Notes: generated by a model not told the origin, from the sequence alone. A stretch of 64,000 bases of DNA from an uncultured Paracoccaceae bacterium (GCA_937146765.1 CAKZRP010000007.1:124001-188000), one strand, 5' to 3'; shown: positions 49,314-58,897, counted from the stretch's first letter. Translations and numbers: made by a program.

Positions 49314-50441
49314 TCAGGCGGAGGCGAGCTTTGCCCCTTCGGCGAGGGTGGCGAGCTTGGCATAGGCGATCTCGGGATCAATCGCGCCAAAGCCCGCAAA
49401 GGTGCCAAAGCCGCAGTCCGATCCCGCGATCACCCGCTCCTGCCCGACGATATCGGTGAAATTCTTCAGCCGTTGCGCGACCAGCTCCGGGTGTTCGACA
49501 AAGTTGGTGGTGGTATCCACCACGCCCGGCACCAGCACGCGATCCTCGGGGATATCCGCCTTGCGGTCGCGGAAGGTGGTCCATTCGTGGCCGTGGCGCG
49601 GGTTGGAGGTTTCAAACAGCAGATATTGCGCCTCGACGCTCATCAGCGTGTCGAACATCTTGGACATCGGAATGTCGCAGATATGCGGCCCCTCGTAGTT
49701 GCCCCAGCAGATGTGAATGCGGACCTTCTCGCGCGGGATGCCGGAGAGGGCGTGGTTCAGCGCCTCCACATGGCTGGCGGCGACCTTGAGGAAGTCCTCG
49801 TCCGTCAGATCGGTGAACAGCATGTGACGCGACAGCGCCAGATCGGGGCAGTCGAGTTGCAGATCGAGACCGGCGGCGACGATGGTCTCGTATTCGGCCT
49901 TCATCACATCGGCGAGGGCGGCGAGATAGGCCTCGCGCGTCGGGTAATAGGCGTTCTGCAGGAACAGCGAGATCACCCCCGGCGAGGCGGCGTTCATAAA
50001 GCCTCGGGCAGCGCCATGCTCGGCCATTGCCGCCTTGAGGTTGGCGATGTCCTTTTCCAGCTCGCCCTGCCCCTTGGAGGTCACCTCGCCCACGCACATG
50101 GGGCGGGCGTATTGGGGTGTGCCGCCATCATTGGCGAGGCGCTGCAGGAAGGAGGGGAAGAGTTTCAGGTCAGCCGGGGCGTTGCGCGGGCTGTCGCCGT
50201 CAAAGCCGGTGTAGCGGTCCTTGACATAGGTCGCGTAGCTGATCTTGGAGGTCTCGCCATCGCTGACGATATCCACCCCGGCGGCGACCTGTTTGCGCAC
50301 GGTCTCCGAGACGGCGGCGGTCATCGCGGCGTCAAAGGCGGCGGGGTCATAGGGCGTGTTGCCCTCGCGGGCGAAGATGAAATCCACCACCTCTTGCGTG
50401 CGCGGCAGCGAGCCAACATGGGTCGTCTTGATCTGGGTCAT
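49314..50441 (-). CDS. cobalamin-independent methionine synthase II-like zinc thiol-alkyltransferase
   Basis: Protein of 375 residues corresponding to the catalytic C-terminal barrel of MetE, without the N-terminal folate domain. All four zinc ligands of the family can be seen: H243 and C245 (RIHICWGN), E277 (LFETSNP) and C343 (SDCGFGT). Stand-alone relatives include epoxyalkane:coenzyme M transferase and core methionine synthases, so an alkyl or thiol transfer is expected. GGAGG precedes the ATG. Being last in a sugar-type transporter/HisD operon makes methionine synthesis less likely than metabolism of a sulfur- or thiol-containing intermediate. Confidence 0.82.
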   Translation of the reverse strand: MTQIKTTHVGSLPRTQEVVDFIFAREGNTPYDPAAFDAAMTAAVSETVRKQVAAGVDIVSDGETSKISYATYVKDRYTGFDGDSPRNAPADLKLFPSFLQRLANDGGTPQYARPMCVGEVTSKGQGELEKDIANLKAAMAEHGAARGFMNAASPGVISLFLQNAYYPTREAYLAALADVMKAEYETIVAAGLDLQLDCPDLALSRHMLFTDLTDEDFLKVAASHVEALNHALSGIPREKVRIHICWGNYEGPHICDIPMSKMFDTLMSVEAQYLLFETSNPRHGHEWTTFRDRKADIPEDRVLVPGVVDTTTNFVEHPELVAQRLKNFTDIVGQERVIAGSDCGFGTFAGFGAIDPEIAYAKLATLAEGAKLASA

Positions 50442-50546
50442 CGGGTGCTCCTCCTGCGCCGTGTGGCGGGGTGTCTGATCTGAAAGGACCCGCCCCGGCG
50501 CGCGGGAGAGCGCGGGGGCGGGCGGCTGCCGGGGATCGATGGTCCG

Positions 50547-51875
50547 TTATTCCGCAGCCTCGGGCAGGCGGGCGCCGGTGCCATAGGGCACGTTCACCCC
50601 GCCATAGCGCCGGACGCGGAGGTTGCATTGTTCGGCGTGACCGACAAAGCCTTCGAGCATGCAGAGGCGCGAGCCATAGGCGCCGATCAGGGCCGCGGCC
50701 TCGTCCGTGGTGACCTTCTGGTAGCTGTGGGTTTTCAGATACTTGCCCACCCAGAGACCGCCAGTGTAGCGCCCGGCCTTTTTGGTCGGCAGGGTGTGGT
50801 TGGTGCCGATCACCTTGTCGCCATTGGCGACGTTGGTGCGCGGACCGAGGAAGAGCGCGCCGTAGCTGTGCATCTTTTCAAGGAACCAATCGTCGCGGTC
50901 GGTCATCACCTGCACATGCTCGGAGGCGATGTCATTGGCGACCTCCAGCATCTCGTCATAGCTGTCGCAGAGGATCACTTCGCCGTATTCGTCCCAGGAG
51001 ACCTGCGCGGTGGCGGCGGTCGGCAGGATCTTGAGGATGCGGTCGATCTCGGAGAGGGTTTCCTCGGCCAGCCTCTGCGAGTTGGTCAAGAGCACGGCGG
51101 GAGAATTGTAGCCATGTTCCGCCTGACCCAAGAGGTCGGTGGCGCAGATTTCGGCGTCCACGGTCTCATCCGCGATCACCATGGTCTCGGTCGGGCCGGC
51201 AAAGAGGTCGATGCCGACGCGGCCATAAAGCTGGCGCTTGGCTTCGGCGACAAAGGCGTTGCCGGGGCCGACGAGCATATCCACAGGCGCGATGGTCTCG
51301 GTGCCGATCGCCATGGCGCCGATGGCCTGAATGCCGCCAAGCACATAGATCTCATGCGCGCCGCCAAGGTGCATTGCCGCGATCACGGCGGCGTTGGGTT
51401 TGCCCTGGAATGGCGGGGTGCAGGCGATGATGCGCGGCACGCCGGCCACGGATGCGGTGGCAACCGACATATGCGCCGAGGCGACCATGGGGAATTTGCC
51501 GGCCGGAACGTAGCAGCCCACGGATTGCACCGGGATATTCTTGTGACCAAGGATCACGCCGGGCATGGTCTCGATCTCGATGTCGAGCATGGAGTCGCGC
51601 TGCGCCTGCGCGAAGTTGCGCACTTGCGCTTGTGCGAATTTGATATCGGCCAGATCGCTGGCGGAGACTTCGGCGATCAGAGCATCGATCTCGGCAGCGC
51701 TGAGGCGGTAGCTGGCCGGGCTATAAGTGTCGAATTTCTCCGAGAGTTCGTGCACGGCGGCATCGCCGCGTTCTTCGATGGCCTTCAGCGTGGATTCGAC
51801 GGTGGCGCGGACCTTGGCGTCGTCTTCTGCGCGTTCGGTGTCGGGCTTGCCGCGTTTCAGATAGGTGATGGTCAT
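50547..51875 (-). CDS. HisD-family zinc alcohol dehydrogenase, paralogue 1 (HpsN-like)
   Basis: Protein of 442 residues in the histidinol-dehydrogenase family. Catalytic E319/H320 and zinc ligands Q251, H254, D353 and H413 are all present. HisD relatives in such catabolic operons, e.g. HpsN acting on sulfopropanediol, oxidise a hydroxymethyl group to a carboxylate in two NAD-dependent steps. It lies downstream of a complete CUT1 transporter and upstream of the MetE-like gene. By eye about four in five residues match the paralogue at 60023-61354. A biosynthetic HisD role is unlikely in this context. Confidence 0.83.
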   Translation of the reverse strand: MTITYLKRGKPDTERAEDDAKVRATVESTLKAIEERGDAAVHELSEKFDTYSPASYRLSAAEIDALIAEVSASDLADIKFAQAQVRNFAQAQRDSMLDIEIETMPGVILGHKNIPVQSVGCYVPAGKFPMVASAHMSVATASVAGVPRIIACTPPFQGKPNAAVIAAMHLGGAHEIYVLGGIQAIGAMAIGTETIAPVDMLVGPGNAFVAEAKRQLYGRVGIDLFAGPTETMVIADETVDAEICATDLLGQAEHGYNSPAVLLTNSQRLAEETLSEIDRILKILPTAATAQVSWDEYGEVILCDSYDEMLEVANDIASEHVQVMTDRDDWFLEKMHSYGALFLGPRTNVANGDKVIGTNHTLPTKKAGRYTGGLWVGKYLKTHSYQKVTTDEAAALIGAYGSRLCMLEGFVGHAEQCNLRVRRYGGVNVPYGTGARLPEAAE

Positions 51876-52088
51876 GTCAGGTCCTTGCTCTGGTCAAAGC
51901 TATGGGTCGGGCTGCCAGTGCCAGGGCGCAGGCAGCAAGAGTTGCTCACGCCCCGACGGCTGGCCGAAGCGCGGTCCCTGTCGCGCCAGGGCGAGAGGGC
52001 GAGAAGAGGTCTGGCCCGGCGCCAACGCGGTGCGGGCGTTAGGTGCAGTCCGCGCCCCGAGGTCGAGGGCGCGACCTGCTGGAGGAGG

Positions 52089-53138
52089 TCAGGTCAGCCG
52101 CAGGCCGGTGTCCGTGTTGAACAGGTGGCAGATGTCGGCGGGAATGGTGGCATGGACGGTCTCGCCGATCTCGGCGCGATAGTCCTTGGGGGCGCGGACA
52201 GAGACCAAGGCCCCACCCAGACGCCAGGAGATCATCGAGGCCTCGCCCAAAAGCTCGATCGAGTAGATCGGCGCGGCGATCTGACCGGCGCCTGCGGCAA
52301 TCGCGGCATCCTCGGCGCGGAAGCCAAGGGTGATATTGCCGGAGAACTGGGGGTCCAGCCCCGCGACCCGCACGCCGTCGCCTTCGAACACGCCATTGGC
52401 CATGCGGCCTTCGACGAGGTTCATGGCGGGCGAGCCGATGAAGGAGGCCACAAAGGTATTGGCCGGGTTGTCATAGATCTCGGTCGGGGTGCCGACCTGC
52501 TGGATCCTGCCCTTGTTCATCACCACCACACGGTCGGCGAGGGTCATCGCCTCGATCTGGTCGTGGGTCACATAGACCGTGGTGGTCTTGAGCTTGGACT
52601 GCAGGTTCTTGATCTGCGCGCGGGTGGAGACCCGCAGTTTCGCATCCAAGTTCGACAGCGGCTCGTCCATCAGGAACACGGTGGGCTTGCGCACGATGGC
52701 GCGGCCCAGAGCGACCCGCTGGCGCTGACCGCCGGAGAGTTCCGCCGGGCGGCGGTGCATGAAGTCACCCAGCTCTACCATCTCGATGGCCTTCATGACC
52801 ATCTCGTGATGCTGCTCCTTCGGCACCTTGCGGACGCGCAGCGGGAAGCGGATGTTCTCGTAGACCGAGAGGTTCGGATAAAGACCGTAGGACTGGAACA
52901 CCATGGAGATGTCGCGGTCCTTGGGGTCGAGATTGTTGACCATGCGGTCGCCGAGCCAGATCTCGCCATCGGTCACATCCTCAAGCCCGGCGATCATCCG
53001 CATGGTGGTGGATTTGCCGCAGCCCGAAGGCCCGAGCAGCACGAGGAATTCCTGATCCGCGATATCGAGGTCGAAGTTGTCCACGCCGAGGAAAGTGCCC
53101 CAGCGCTTGTTGACGTTTTTGAGTTGCAGACGGGCCAT
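52089..53138 (-). CDS. CUT1 ABC transporter ATP-binding protein (UgpC/MalK-like)
   Basis: ATPase of 349 residues. Walker A is GPSGCGKST, the signature LSGGQRQRV, Walker B VFLMDEPLSNLD and the switch VTHDQIEAM. A TOBE/OB C-terminal domain (about 235-349) is typical of MalK-type proteins. GGAGG lies 10 nt upstream of the start. It is the only ATPase of the two CUT1 permease sets visible here and might serve both. Confidence 0.92.
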   Translation of the reverse strand: MARLQLKNVNKRWGTFLGVDNFDLDIADQEFLVLLGPSGCGKSTTMRMIAGLEDVTDGEIWLGDRMVNNLDPKDRDISMVFQSYGLYPNLSVYENIRFPLRVRKVPKEQHHEMVMKAIEMVELGDFMHRRPAELSGGQRQRVALGRAIVRKPTVFLMDEPLSNLDAKLRVSTRAQIKNLQSKLKTTTVYVTHDQIEAMTLADRVVVMNKGRIQQVGTPTEIYDNPANTFVASFIGSPAMNLVEGRMANGVFEGDGVRVAGLDPQFSGNITLGFRAEDAAIAAGAGQIAAPIYSIELLGEASMISWRLGGALVSVRAPKDYRAEIGETVHATIPADICHLFNTDTGLRLT

Positions 53139-53153
53139 GGGCGTTGGGCCTCC

Positions 53154-54035
53154 TTAACCTTTGACAGCGCCGGCGGTCAGACCGCTTACGATCTGGCGCT
53201 GGAAGAAGAGAATGAGAACGAAGAGCGGCACGATGGCAGAGACCACGGCGGCCACGGCATACATGACCTTGCCGTCTTCCTGCGTCGATCCGAGGAAGCC
53301 GTTGAGCTTGGGGATCATGGTCAGGTTGTCCTGATTGAGCAGCATCGAGGTGACGGTAAAGTCGTTATAGGCCAGAAGGAAACTGAACAGGCCGGTGGTC
53401 ACCACGCCGGGCCACATCACCGGGATGATCGCCAGACGGAAGGCCTGGAAGCGGGTGCAGCCATCGACCATCGCGGCCTCATCGAGATCCTTGGGGATCG
53501 ACAGGAAGAAGCTGTGCAGCATCCACAGGGTGAAAGGCTGGTTGATCGCCACCAGAACGATGATGGTGGTGGGCAGATAGCCCCAGATGTTCATCTCGAA
53601 GAAGGGCAGAAGGTAGCCCGACACCAGCGTCACATGCGGCATGGCGCGGAAGACCAGCGCGGCCATCAGGATCCAGAAGGTATATTTGAACTCGGACCGG
53701 GCGAGGGCATAGCCGCCGAGGGTGCCGAGGGTGAGCGAGATGGTCACCACAAAGAAGGTCACGATGCCGGTGTTGATGACCGACTTCCAGAACTCCTGCT
53801 GGATCCAGGCGCCTTCATAGCCGTCAAGCGTAAAGGCGCTGCCGTGTTGTTTCACGGTGACCGGGCCGGTGAGGGCGTTCATCCAGTCGGCGCGGGAGAA
53901 GAAATCCCCCTCGACCTTGAACGAGCCCCACATGGTCCACAGGAAGGGGAAGGCCGCGATCACCAGCCAGAACAGCACGAAGCCAGTGGACAGGAGGATG
54001 AGCGAAGGCGGTTTGCGATGGGCGGGAATGGACAT
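53154..54035 (-). CDS. CUT1 ABC transporter permease (MalG-like)
   Basis: Permease of 293 residues with six membrane helices and the EAA loop EAAMVDGCTRFQAFRLAIIP (about 203-222). It starts after GGAGG. It pairs with the MalF-like permease immediately upstream in the operon and with the ATPase 15 nt downstream. Confidence 0.9.
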   Translation of the reverse strand: MSIPAHRKPPSLILLSTGFVLFWLVIAAFPFLWTMWGSFKVEGDFFSRADWMNALTGPVTVKQHGSAFTLDGYEGAWIQQEFWKSVINTGIVTFFVVTISLTLGTLGGYALARSEFKYTFWILMAALVFRAMPHVTLVSGYLLPFFEMNIWGYLPTTIIVLVAINQPFTLWMLHSFFLSIPKDLDEAAMVDGCTRFQAFRLAIIPVMWPGVVTTGLFSFLLAYNDFTVTSMLLNQDNLTMIPKLNGFLGSTQEDGKVMYAVAAVVSAIVPLFVLILFFQRQIVSGLTAGAVKG

Positions 54036-54046
54036 GGTCGCCTCCG

Positions 54047-55075
54047 TCAGGCCTTGCGGTTGAAGTCACGCCAGTTGCGGCGCAGGACCGGCAACAGCAG
54101 GATGATGACGCCGACGATGGTCAGCATGGAGGTCGCCGCCGCCGAGCCGAAGAGCGGCGATTCAGCCGCGCGCAGATCGTTGTAGATCAGGTAGCTGAGG
54201 GTGGTGGCATTGGCCGCCGCCGAGAAACCGATGATCGGTTCAAAGACGCGGAAGTTGTCCATCAGCTGCATCAGCGCGATGAAGGTCGCGAGGGGCATCA
54301 GATAGGGGATGGTCACGAAGCGCACCCGCTCCCAGCGGCTGGCGCCGTCGACCATGGCGGATTCGAGCGTGTCCTGCGGCACGGTTTGCAGACCGGCATA
54401 GAAGACCACAAAGGCAAAGGGGGCCGAGTGCCAGACGCCGTAAACAAAGAGCGTGATCCAGGTGAGCGTGGGCGAGGCCTTGAGCGACAGGCTCGGGTCC
54501 TGGAACAGGGCCTGCAAGAGCGCGCCGATGACGCCGCGGCTGTCGATCATCCAGAACAGCACGAGGGAGCCGACCAGCGGGGTGACGAGCATCGGCAGCA
54601 GGGAGAAGAAGATCACCGGACCTTTCAGCGCCTTGGGGATCGAGTTCACCACAATCGCGATGATGAACCCGAGGATGATCACCAGGGGTGTCACGATAAA
54701 CGTATAGGCCAGGGTGAAGATCAGCGCCTTGTAGAAGGGCAGGTTCATGATCCTGGTGCGGATCTCGCCAAAGTTCTGCGAGGAGGCGAAAATCTCGGTG
54801 ATCTCGTCAAAGGCCAGATGGCTGCCGTTGGCATAGGTGCCAAGCCCGTTGTAGCGCCCGGCAGGCTGTTCCTCGCGCAGGGCGTTCATCGCCTCGGCAT
54901 CGACGCTGACGGAGGTGGTGCAGCCGAAGGGGCCGCAGTTCTTGGCCTCTTTCAGCACCTGCTCGTGTTCGATGAACAGCGACTGATAGCCGACGGAGAC
55001 AATGGGAAGGGCGATGAAGAGGATCATCGCCAGAAGGGATGGCCAGATAAAGGCCATGAAGGTCTTGTGTTTCAT
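54047..55075 (-). CDS. CUT1 ABC transporter permease (MalF-like)
   Basis: Permease of 342 residues. After the first helix a periplasmic loop of roughly 80 residues (about 32-112) contains NCGPFGC, possibly a disulfide. Further helices follow, with the EAA-type loop ESAMVDGASRWERVRFVTIP (about 239-258). It is the partner of the MalG-like permease 11 nt downstream. Confidence 0.9.
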   Translation of the reverse strand: MKHKTFMAFIWPSLLAMILFIALPIVSVGYQSLFIEHEQVLKEAKNCGPFGCTTSVSVDAEAMNALREEQPAGRYNGLGTYANGSHLAFDEITEIFASSQNFGEIRTRIMNLPFYKALIFTLAYTFIVTPLVIILGFIIAIVVNSIPKALKGPVIFFSLLPMLVTPLVGSLVLFWMIDSRGVIGALLQALFQDPSLSLKASPTLTWITLFVYGVWHSAPFAFVVFYAGLQTVPQDTLESAMVDGASRWERVRFVTIPYLMPLATFIALMQLMDNFRVFEPIIGFSAAANATTLSYLIYNDLRAAESPLFGSAAATSMLTIVGVIILLLPVLRRNWRDFNRKA

Positions 55076-55124
55076 GACAGCTCGCTCACCGTGCCGTCTG
55101 TTGGCACAGATCTTCCAAAGGGGT

Positions 55125-55153
55125 CCGGAAGGCGGGGTGGAGCCGCCTTCCGG
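55125..55153 (-). other. intercistronic hairpin after the binding-protein gene
   Basis: CCGGAAGGCGG and CCGCCTTCCGG form an 11-bp perfect stem with a 7-nt loop in the 89-nt gap between the binding-protein gene and the MalF-like permease. It probably stabilises the upstream message so that binding protein is made in excess; there is no U-tract. Confidence 0.6.
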
Positions 55154-55164
55154 GGAGAAGGGGC

Positions 55165-56403
55165 TTAGTTCAGGAAACCGGCTTCTTTGGCGGCGGTGTT
55201 ATAGGCGGCCGCGGTGTCGGCCAGCGCCTGATCTGCGCTTTCCTTGCCCTGCAGGAATTCGGCGAGATTGTCGCCAAGGGCGGTGTGCAGCAGACCCATG
55301 TAGGGCAGCATCGGATAGGGCCGCGCGCCGCCTTGCAGGTTGGCCAGCACGCCGGCGGAGGTCTTGGAGGGTTCATAGCCGTCGATCAGCCAGACCGCGG
55401 CCTCCTGGTTTTCCGCCAGCATATCGCCGGAGATGCCGTTCATCATCGCCCGGAAGGAGGCCTCGGCATCCTCGTCGGAGATGTTCTTGGCGATGGTGAA
55501 GCCGTCCCACCACAGCGCAACCGCCGGGATGCCGTGGTCGCCAATGGTCGGTGCGGCGGCAAAGGAGGTGTGCTTGGCGATCTCGGGCGAGGGGTTGTCT
55601 TCGGCGATGTAGGAACCCGCGATGGAGCCCCATGCGATCGACAGCGCCGCTTCGCCCGCCTCCCAGACCGGTTTCTGGGCGTTGGAGTCATAGGTCGCCC
55701 AATCGGCGCTCATGTATTCGGTCATGGTCTTCATGTTGTCGAGCACTTCGACGGCGGCGTCATGGTCGAGCGCCAGCGCGGCGGTACCGGGGGCAAAGAA
55801 GTCCGCGCCGGTGCCGAGGTAGGTATTGACGAATTCCGCCGCCACGTTCCAGCCGGGTTTGAAGTTCGAGGAGACCGGGGTCGCCATCACGCCGGCCGCG
55901 CGCAGCTTTTCGGCGGCGGCGAAGAATTCGGCATAGGTGGTCGGCGGGGTGAGGCCATGTTCGGCGAGGATGTCATCGCGGTAGAACAGCTGCTGCGAGT
56001 TGGCCATGAAGGCAATCGCCATGATCTTGCCGTCGACCACGATCTTCTGGCTGTCGTTGAGCTGCTGGCCGTATTTGGCGACGAGATCGTCGAGCGGGCG
56101 GATCAGGTCGTCATTCAGGAGCGGCACGATGGAGTTGGAGGCCACCATGGCGACCGTATAGCTCGCCGGATTGGTGGTCAGGGCCGGAGTCTGGATGTTC
56201 TTGTGTTCCTGGGTCTGGTTGCGGGTCACGGTGACGGATCCGGTGGCGCATTTCTCGGCCCAGTCGGCAATCACCCGCAGGGCGGTGAAATCGTTGGACA
56301 GAATGCGCACCGAGCCCTTTTCGATGCCGCAATCGGCGTTGGCGAGGCTGGCAGAGGCCATCAGGGCGATGGCTGCAACCGATGTCTTGAAGAAAGTGGT
56401 CAT
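55165..56403 (-). CDS. CUT1 ABC transporter sugar/polyol-binding protein
   Basis: Periplasmic binding protein of 412 residues with a Sec signal peptide (about 1-23, ASLANA-DCG). It is a family 1 extracellular solute-binding protein like those for sugars, polyols and glycerol derivatives. The start at 56403 is chosen over an upstream Met because it begins the signal peptide and follows GGGAG. It is first in the minus-strand operon running to the terminator at 49204-49235. Confidence 0.9.
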   Translation of the reverse strand: MTTFFKTSVAAIALMASASLANADCGIEKGSVRILSNDFTALRVIADWAEKCATGSVTVTRNQTQEHKNIQTPALTTNPASYTVAMVASNSIVPLLNDDLIRPLDDLVAKYGQQLNDSQKIVVDGKIMAIAFMANSQQLFYRDDILAEHGLTPPTTYAEFFAAAEKLRAAGVMATPVSSNFKPGWNVAAEFVNTYLGTGADFFAPGTAALALDHDAAVEVLDNMKTMTEYMSADWATYDSNAQKPVWEAGEAALSIAWGSIAGSYIAEDNPSPEIAKHTSFAAAPTIGDHGIPAVALWWDGFTIAKNISDEDAEASFRAMMNGISGDMLAENQEAAVWLIDGYEPSKTSAGVLANLQGGARPYPMLPYMGLLHTALGDNLAEFLQGKESADQALADTAAAYNTAAKEAGFLN

Positions 56404-56780
56404 AGTCGAAGTCTCCCGTCGGGATGAGGCGCTCTTTCGCTCATTTGGGTGGCGTGGCGCTTGCAAGGGGTTCCGGAGGGCCGCCGCAGCGGTGCCCTGG
56501 GGTCACGGTAACCCTCAGTGAATACGTCTGCAATAAATTTCTTTCATTTGTGGGATTTGACGCGATAATCATAAAATAAATTTAGTAAATTCAACATATT
56601 GAGCATATGGGTGCGTTTGCAATGATTGGAGATTCCAAGTGGGGATTTCTGCTCGGTTGCAACGGGGAGGTGCCTGGATGGAGGGACCTGGCGCGGTGTC
56701 TTGTCAGTCTTCAGACAGGCGGAAAACCCCCGCGGGCGGGCCCTGCGGAGGTTTTGGGGAGGCAGAATTGTGAAATGAAA
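56404..56780. promoter_or_regulatory. 377-bp regulatory region upstream of the island B transporter operon
   Basis: It contains a conspicuously AT-rich stretch (56525-56605) suitable for the minus-strand promoter of the binding-protein gene. The 17-bp motif TATGGGTGCGTTTGCAA (56606-56622), shared with island A at 44420-44436, probably binds LacI. The right end holds the terminator of the upstream operon (56723-56755). No gene is seen. Confidence 0.6.
56723..56755 (-). terminator. terminator of the LacI/SnoaL operon
   Basis: AAAACCCCCGC pairs with GCGGAGGTTTT with one mismatch, giving a GC stem and a U-tract on the minus strand. It lies 26 bp after the stop of the two-domain SnoaL-like gene and insulates the next operon. 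Confidence 0.75.
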
Positions 56781-57770
56781 TCAGTCCTGTCCGGTCTGAA
56801 GCAGGATCTGTTTCCAGACCGAGGTCTCGTCAAAGAGGGTGAACTCGCGCCGCAGTTTCACCTCGCCGCCGACGAGGGCGCCGAATTCCGCGTGACTGAT
56901 TCCCAGAATGTAGACCTCGGCCCCGGTGGGGATGCCAAAGGCGCCCCAGCCTTCGTGTTTGCCATGCAGGCTCCAGCGCAGGGCGGAGCGGGGCGGCATC
57001 ATCGGGTCGGCACGGCCGATCTGGTGGTGCAGGGTGAAGGTCGCATTCGGGAAGGCGGCGCGCAGCCCCATCCAGAAGCGATCCGCCGCCCCCCAGCCGT
57101 GGCCGGTCACGCCGCCGGGATACTCCAGCTGCGCGGCGCGGTCATAGGCCGCTTCGACCACCGTCATGTCGGCGCCCATGATCCGGGTCAGGATCTCCGC
57201 ATGGCGCTGGCCCCATTCGTTGTCATTGCCGCGTCCCAGATAGGGGCCGGGGCGGTCGGTGGCCGGGCTCAGCGGCTGCACGCAGGCCTCGGGCCCGCCC
57301 TCGCGGGCGATCAGATCGGCGGCATAGGCCCTGGGCTCCCAGCCCATCTGGCGCACGATGGCGCCCTGATCGCGGATCAGCCATTCGTCGTTGATCTGGT
57401 TGTTGATGGCATGGCAGTCGGCGAGGATGCGGTAGCGCAGCCTCTTGCCGGTGGCCTTGCCATAGACGCCATCGCCCGAATGGGTGGCGGTGGAGATGAT
57501 CCGATGCGAGGAGAGCATCCCTTCCTCCGGGGTGCCGGACCAGATCACGTCTTCGCCCAGAAGCTCGCGATCGGGGAATTCCGCCAGCGTCGCCATGGTG
57601 GCGCCGATCACGGTCTGATTGCCCTGCACCACCGAGGCGGGCGAGCGCACCACGATGTCGTCACCGTAATAGCGATGCAGGGTGGCGATGCCGCGATCCT
57701 CCCAGATCTCCTTGGTGATGCCGATGATATAGTCGGGGAAGTCGCGGAACTTGCTGTCAAAGCCTAACAT
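56781..57770 (-). CDS. two-domain SnoaL-like (NTF2-fold) protein
   Basis: Protein of 329 residues with an N-terminal SnoaL-like domain (about 1-150) and a C-terminal one (about 175-329). The C-terminal half matches the single-domain protein at 41976-42461 over its length (GRGNDNEWGQR, LHHQIG, VWKQIL). It has no signal peptide. It overlaps the LacI gene by 14 nt, giving the same LacI-SnoaL order as island A. The function is unknown; an isomerase, hydratase or cyclase on a transported compound is possible. Confidence 0.78.
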   Translation of the reverse strand: MLGFDSKFRDFPDYIIGITKEIWEDRGIATLHRYYGDDIVVRSPASVVQGNQTVIGATMATLAEFPDRELLGEDVIWSGTPEEGMLSSHRIISTATHSGDGVYGKATGKRLRYRILADCHAINNQINDEWLIRDQGAIVRQMGWEPRAYAADLIAREGGPEACVQPLSPATDRPGPYLGRGNDNEWGQRHAEILTRIMGADMTVVEAAYDRAAQLEYPGGVTGHGWGAADRFWMGLRAAFPNATFTLHHQIGRADPMMPPRSALRWSLHGKHEGWGAFGIPTGAEVYILGISHAEFGALVGGEVKLRREFTLFDETSVWKQILLQTGQD

Positions 57771-58809
57771 CTGTCTTGTCCTTCTGGGGCCAGCCCGCAG
57801 GGATCCGCGCCGATCCGCGCAGGATCAGCGGTCCCTTGATCTGGATATGCCGGGGCTGGGCTGTTTCGGGGGATTCGATCTGTTCCAAGAGCGCCTCGAC
57901 GGTCTCGGCGACCATCACATTGGCGCGCTGGCGCACGGTGGTGAGGGAATAGCTGCGCAGGCGGGCCTGGGGCACGTCGTCATAGCCCACAACCGAGACA
58001 TCCTCGGGCACCCGCAGCCCGAGGTCATGGCGCAACACGTCGATCACGGTGAAGGCCATATAGTCATTGGCAACAAAGACCGCATCGGGACGCCGCTCGG
58101 CGGGCACGTCAAAGATCTCGCGGGTGGCGGCTGCGGCCCCTTCGAGGGTGAACTGACCGCAGGCGCGGGCAAAGAGCGACTGCCCCGCCGCCTCCAGCGC
58201 GGCGCGAAAGGCTGCCTCACGGTCACGCTGGGTGGAGGCGCCCTCCCAGCCGGCAATATGGGCAATGCGCCGGTGGCCGCCGGCCATCAGGAACTCCGCC
58301 ACCGCCCGGCCGCCGGCCCGGTTGTCGGAGGTGACCGCGGTGAGGCCCTCGATATCCTGGGTCCGGTTGAACAGAACCGCCGGCACGCCGAGCTGGCGGC
58401 AGCGGCTGGAGATGTCCGAGGACATGGCGACCGAGGCGAGGATGATGCCATCGACCTGATGGTCGAGGATCTCCTGCATCACAGTGTCGATATTGCCCGC
58501 CGTCCGCGAGGCCATGAAGACCAGCGCGTGATAGCCGCGTTTCTGCAAGGCGTTGGACAGTTTCTCCAAGGCTTCGGGGTAGAAGGGGTTGCCAAGGTAA
58601 GCCACCACCAGGCCGATGATCCGCGACCGGCCCGAGGCCATGGCGCGGGCCAGCACATTGGGCCGGTAGCCGAGTTCCTCGGCCGCCGCCTGCACCTTGG
58701 CCGCGGTCTTCTTGCTGACCGAGGCGCCGGGGGTGAAGAAGCGGCTCACCGCCGACTGGCTGACTCCGGCGCGTTCGGCGACCTGCAGGATGGTGACTTT
58801 CTCGTTCAT
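57757..58809 (-). CDS. LacI-family transcriptional regulator, island B
   Basis: Regulator of 350 residues. The HTH QVAERAGVSQSAVSR and hinge GYRPNVLARAM are the same as in the island A regulator, with few differences over the first 70 residues. The sensor domains diverge more, so the effectors may differ while the operators are shared. The start at 58809 follows GGTGACTTTCTCG without a strong ribosome-binding site on the upstream side; the SnoaL-like gene upstream ends 88 nt earlier. Confidence 0.92.
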   Translation of the reverse strand: MNEKVTILQVAERAGVSQSAVSRFFTPGASVSKKTAAKVQAAAEELGYRPNVLARAMASGRSRIIGLVVAYLGNPFYPEALEKLSNALQKRGYHALVFMASRTAGNIDTVMQEILDHQVDGIILASVAMSSDISSRCRQLGVPAVLFNRTQDIEGLTAVTSDNRAGGRAVAEFLMAGGHRRIAHIAGWEGASTQRDREAAFRAALEAAGQSLFARACGQFTLEGAAAATREIFDVPAERRPDAVFVANDYMAFTVIDVLRHDLGLRVPEDVSVVGYDDVPQARLRSYSLTTVRQRANVMVAETVEALLEQIESPETAQPRHIQIKGPLILRGSARIPAGWPQKDKTDVRL

Positions 58810-58897
58810 GGCGCGTGCTGTCCTTCTGGGGGTCCGGGCTGGCGCATAATCTGCGACAGCCGGGCGCGAAGGGCCAGATCAAAGCGGCGCCGGGGCA

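Noticed and set aside
50547..51875. Naming the HisD paralogues hpsN (sulfopropanediol 3-dehydrogenase)
   Set aside because: The catalytic residues fit, but the neighbours typical of sulfopropanediol degradation (TRAP transporter, hpsO, hpsP) are absent and CUT1 transporters are present, so the symbol would overstate the evidence.
50628..54185. 1185-residue plus-strand open frame opposite HisD and transporter genes
   Set aside because: It crosses several real minus-strand genes and spacers, with repetitive His/Asp/Gly composition; an antisense shadow.
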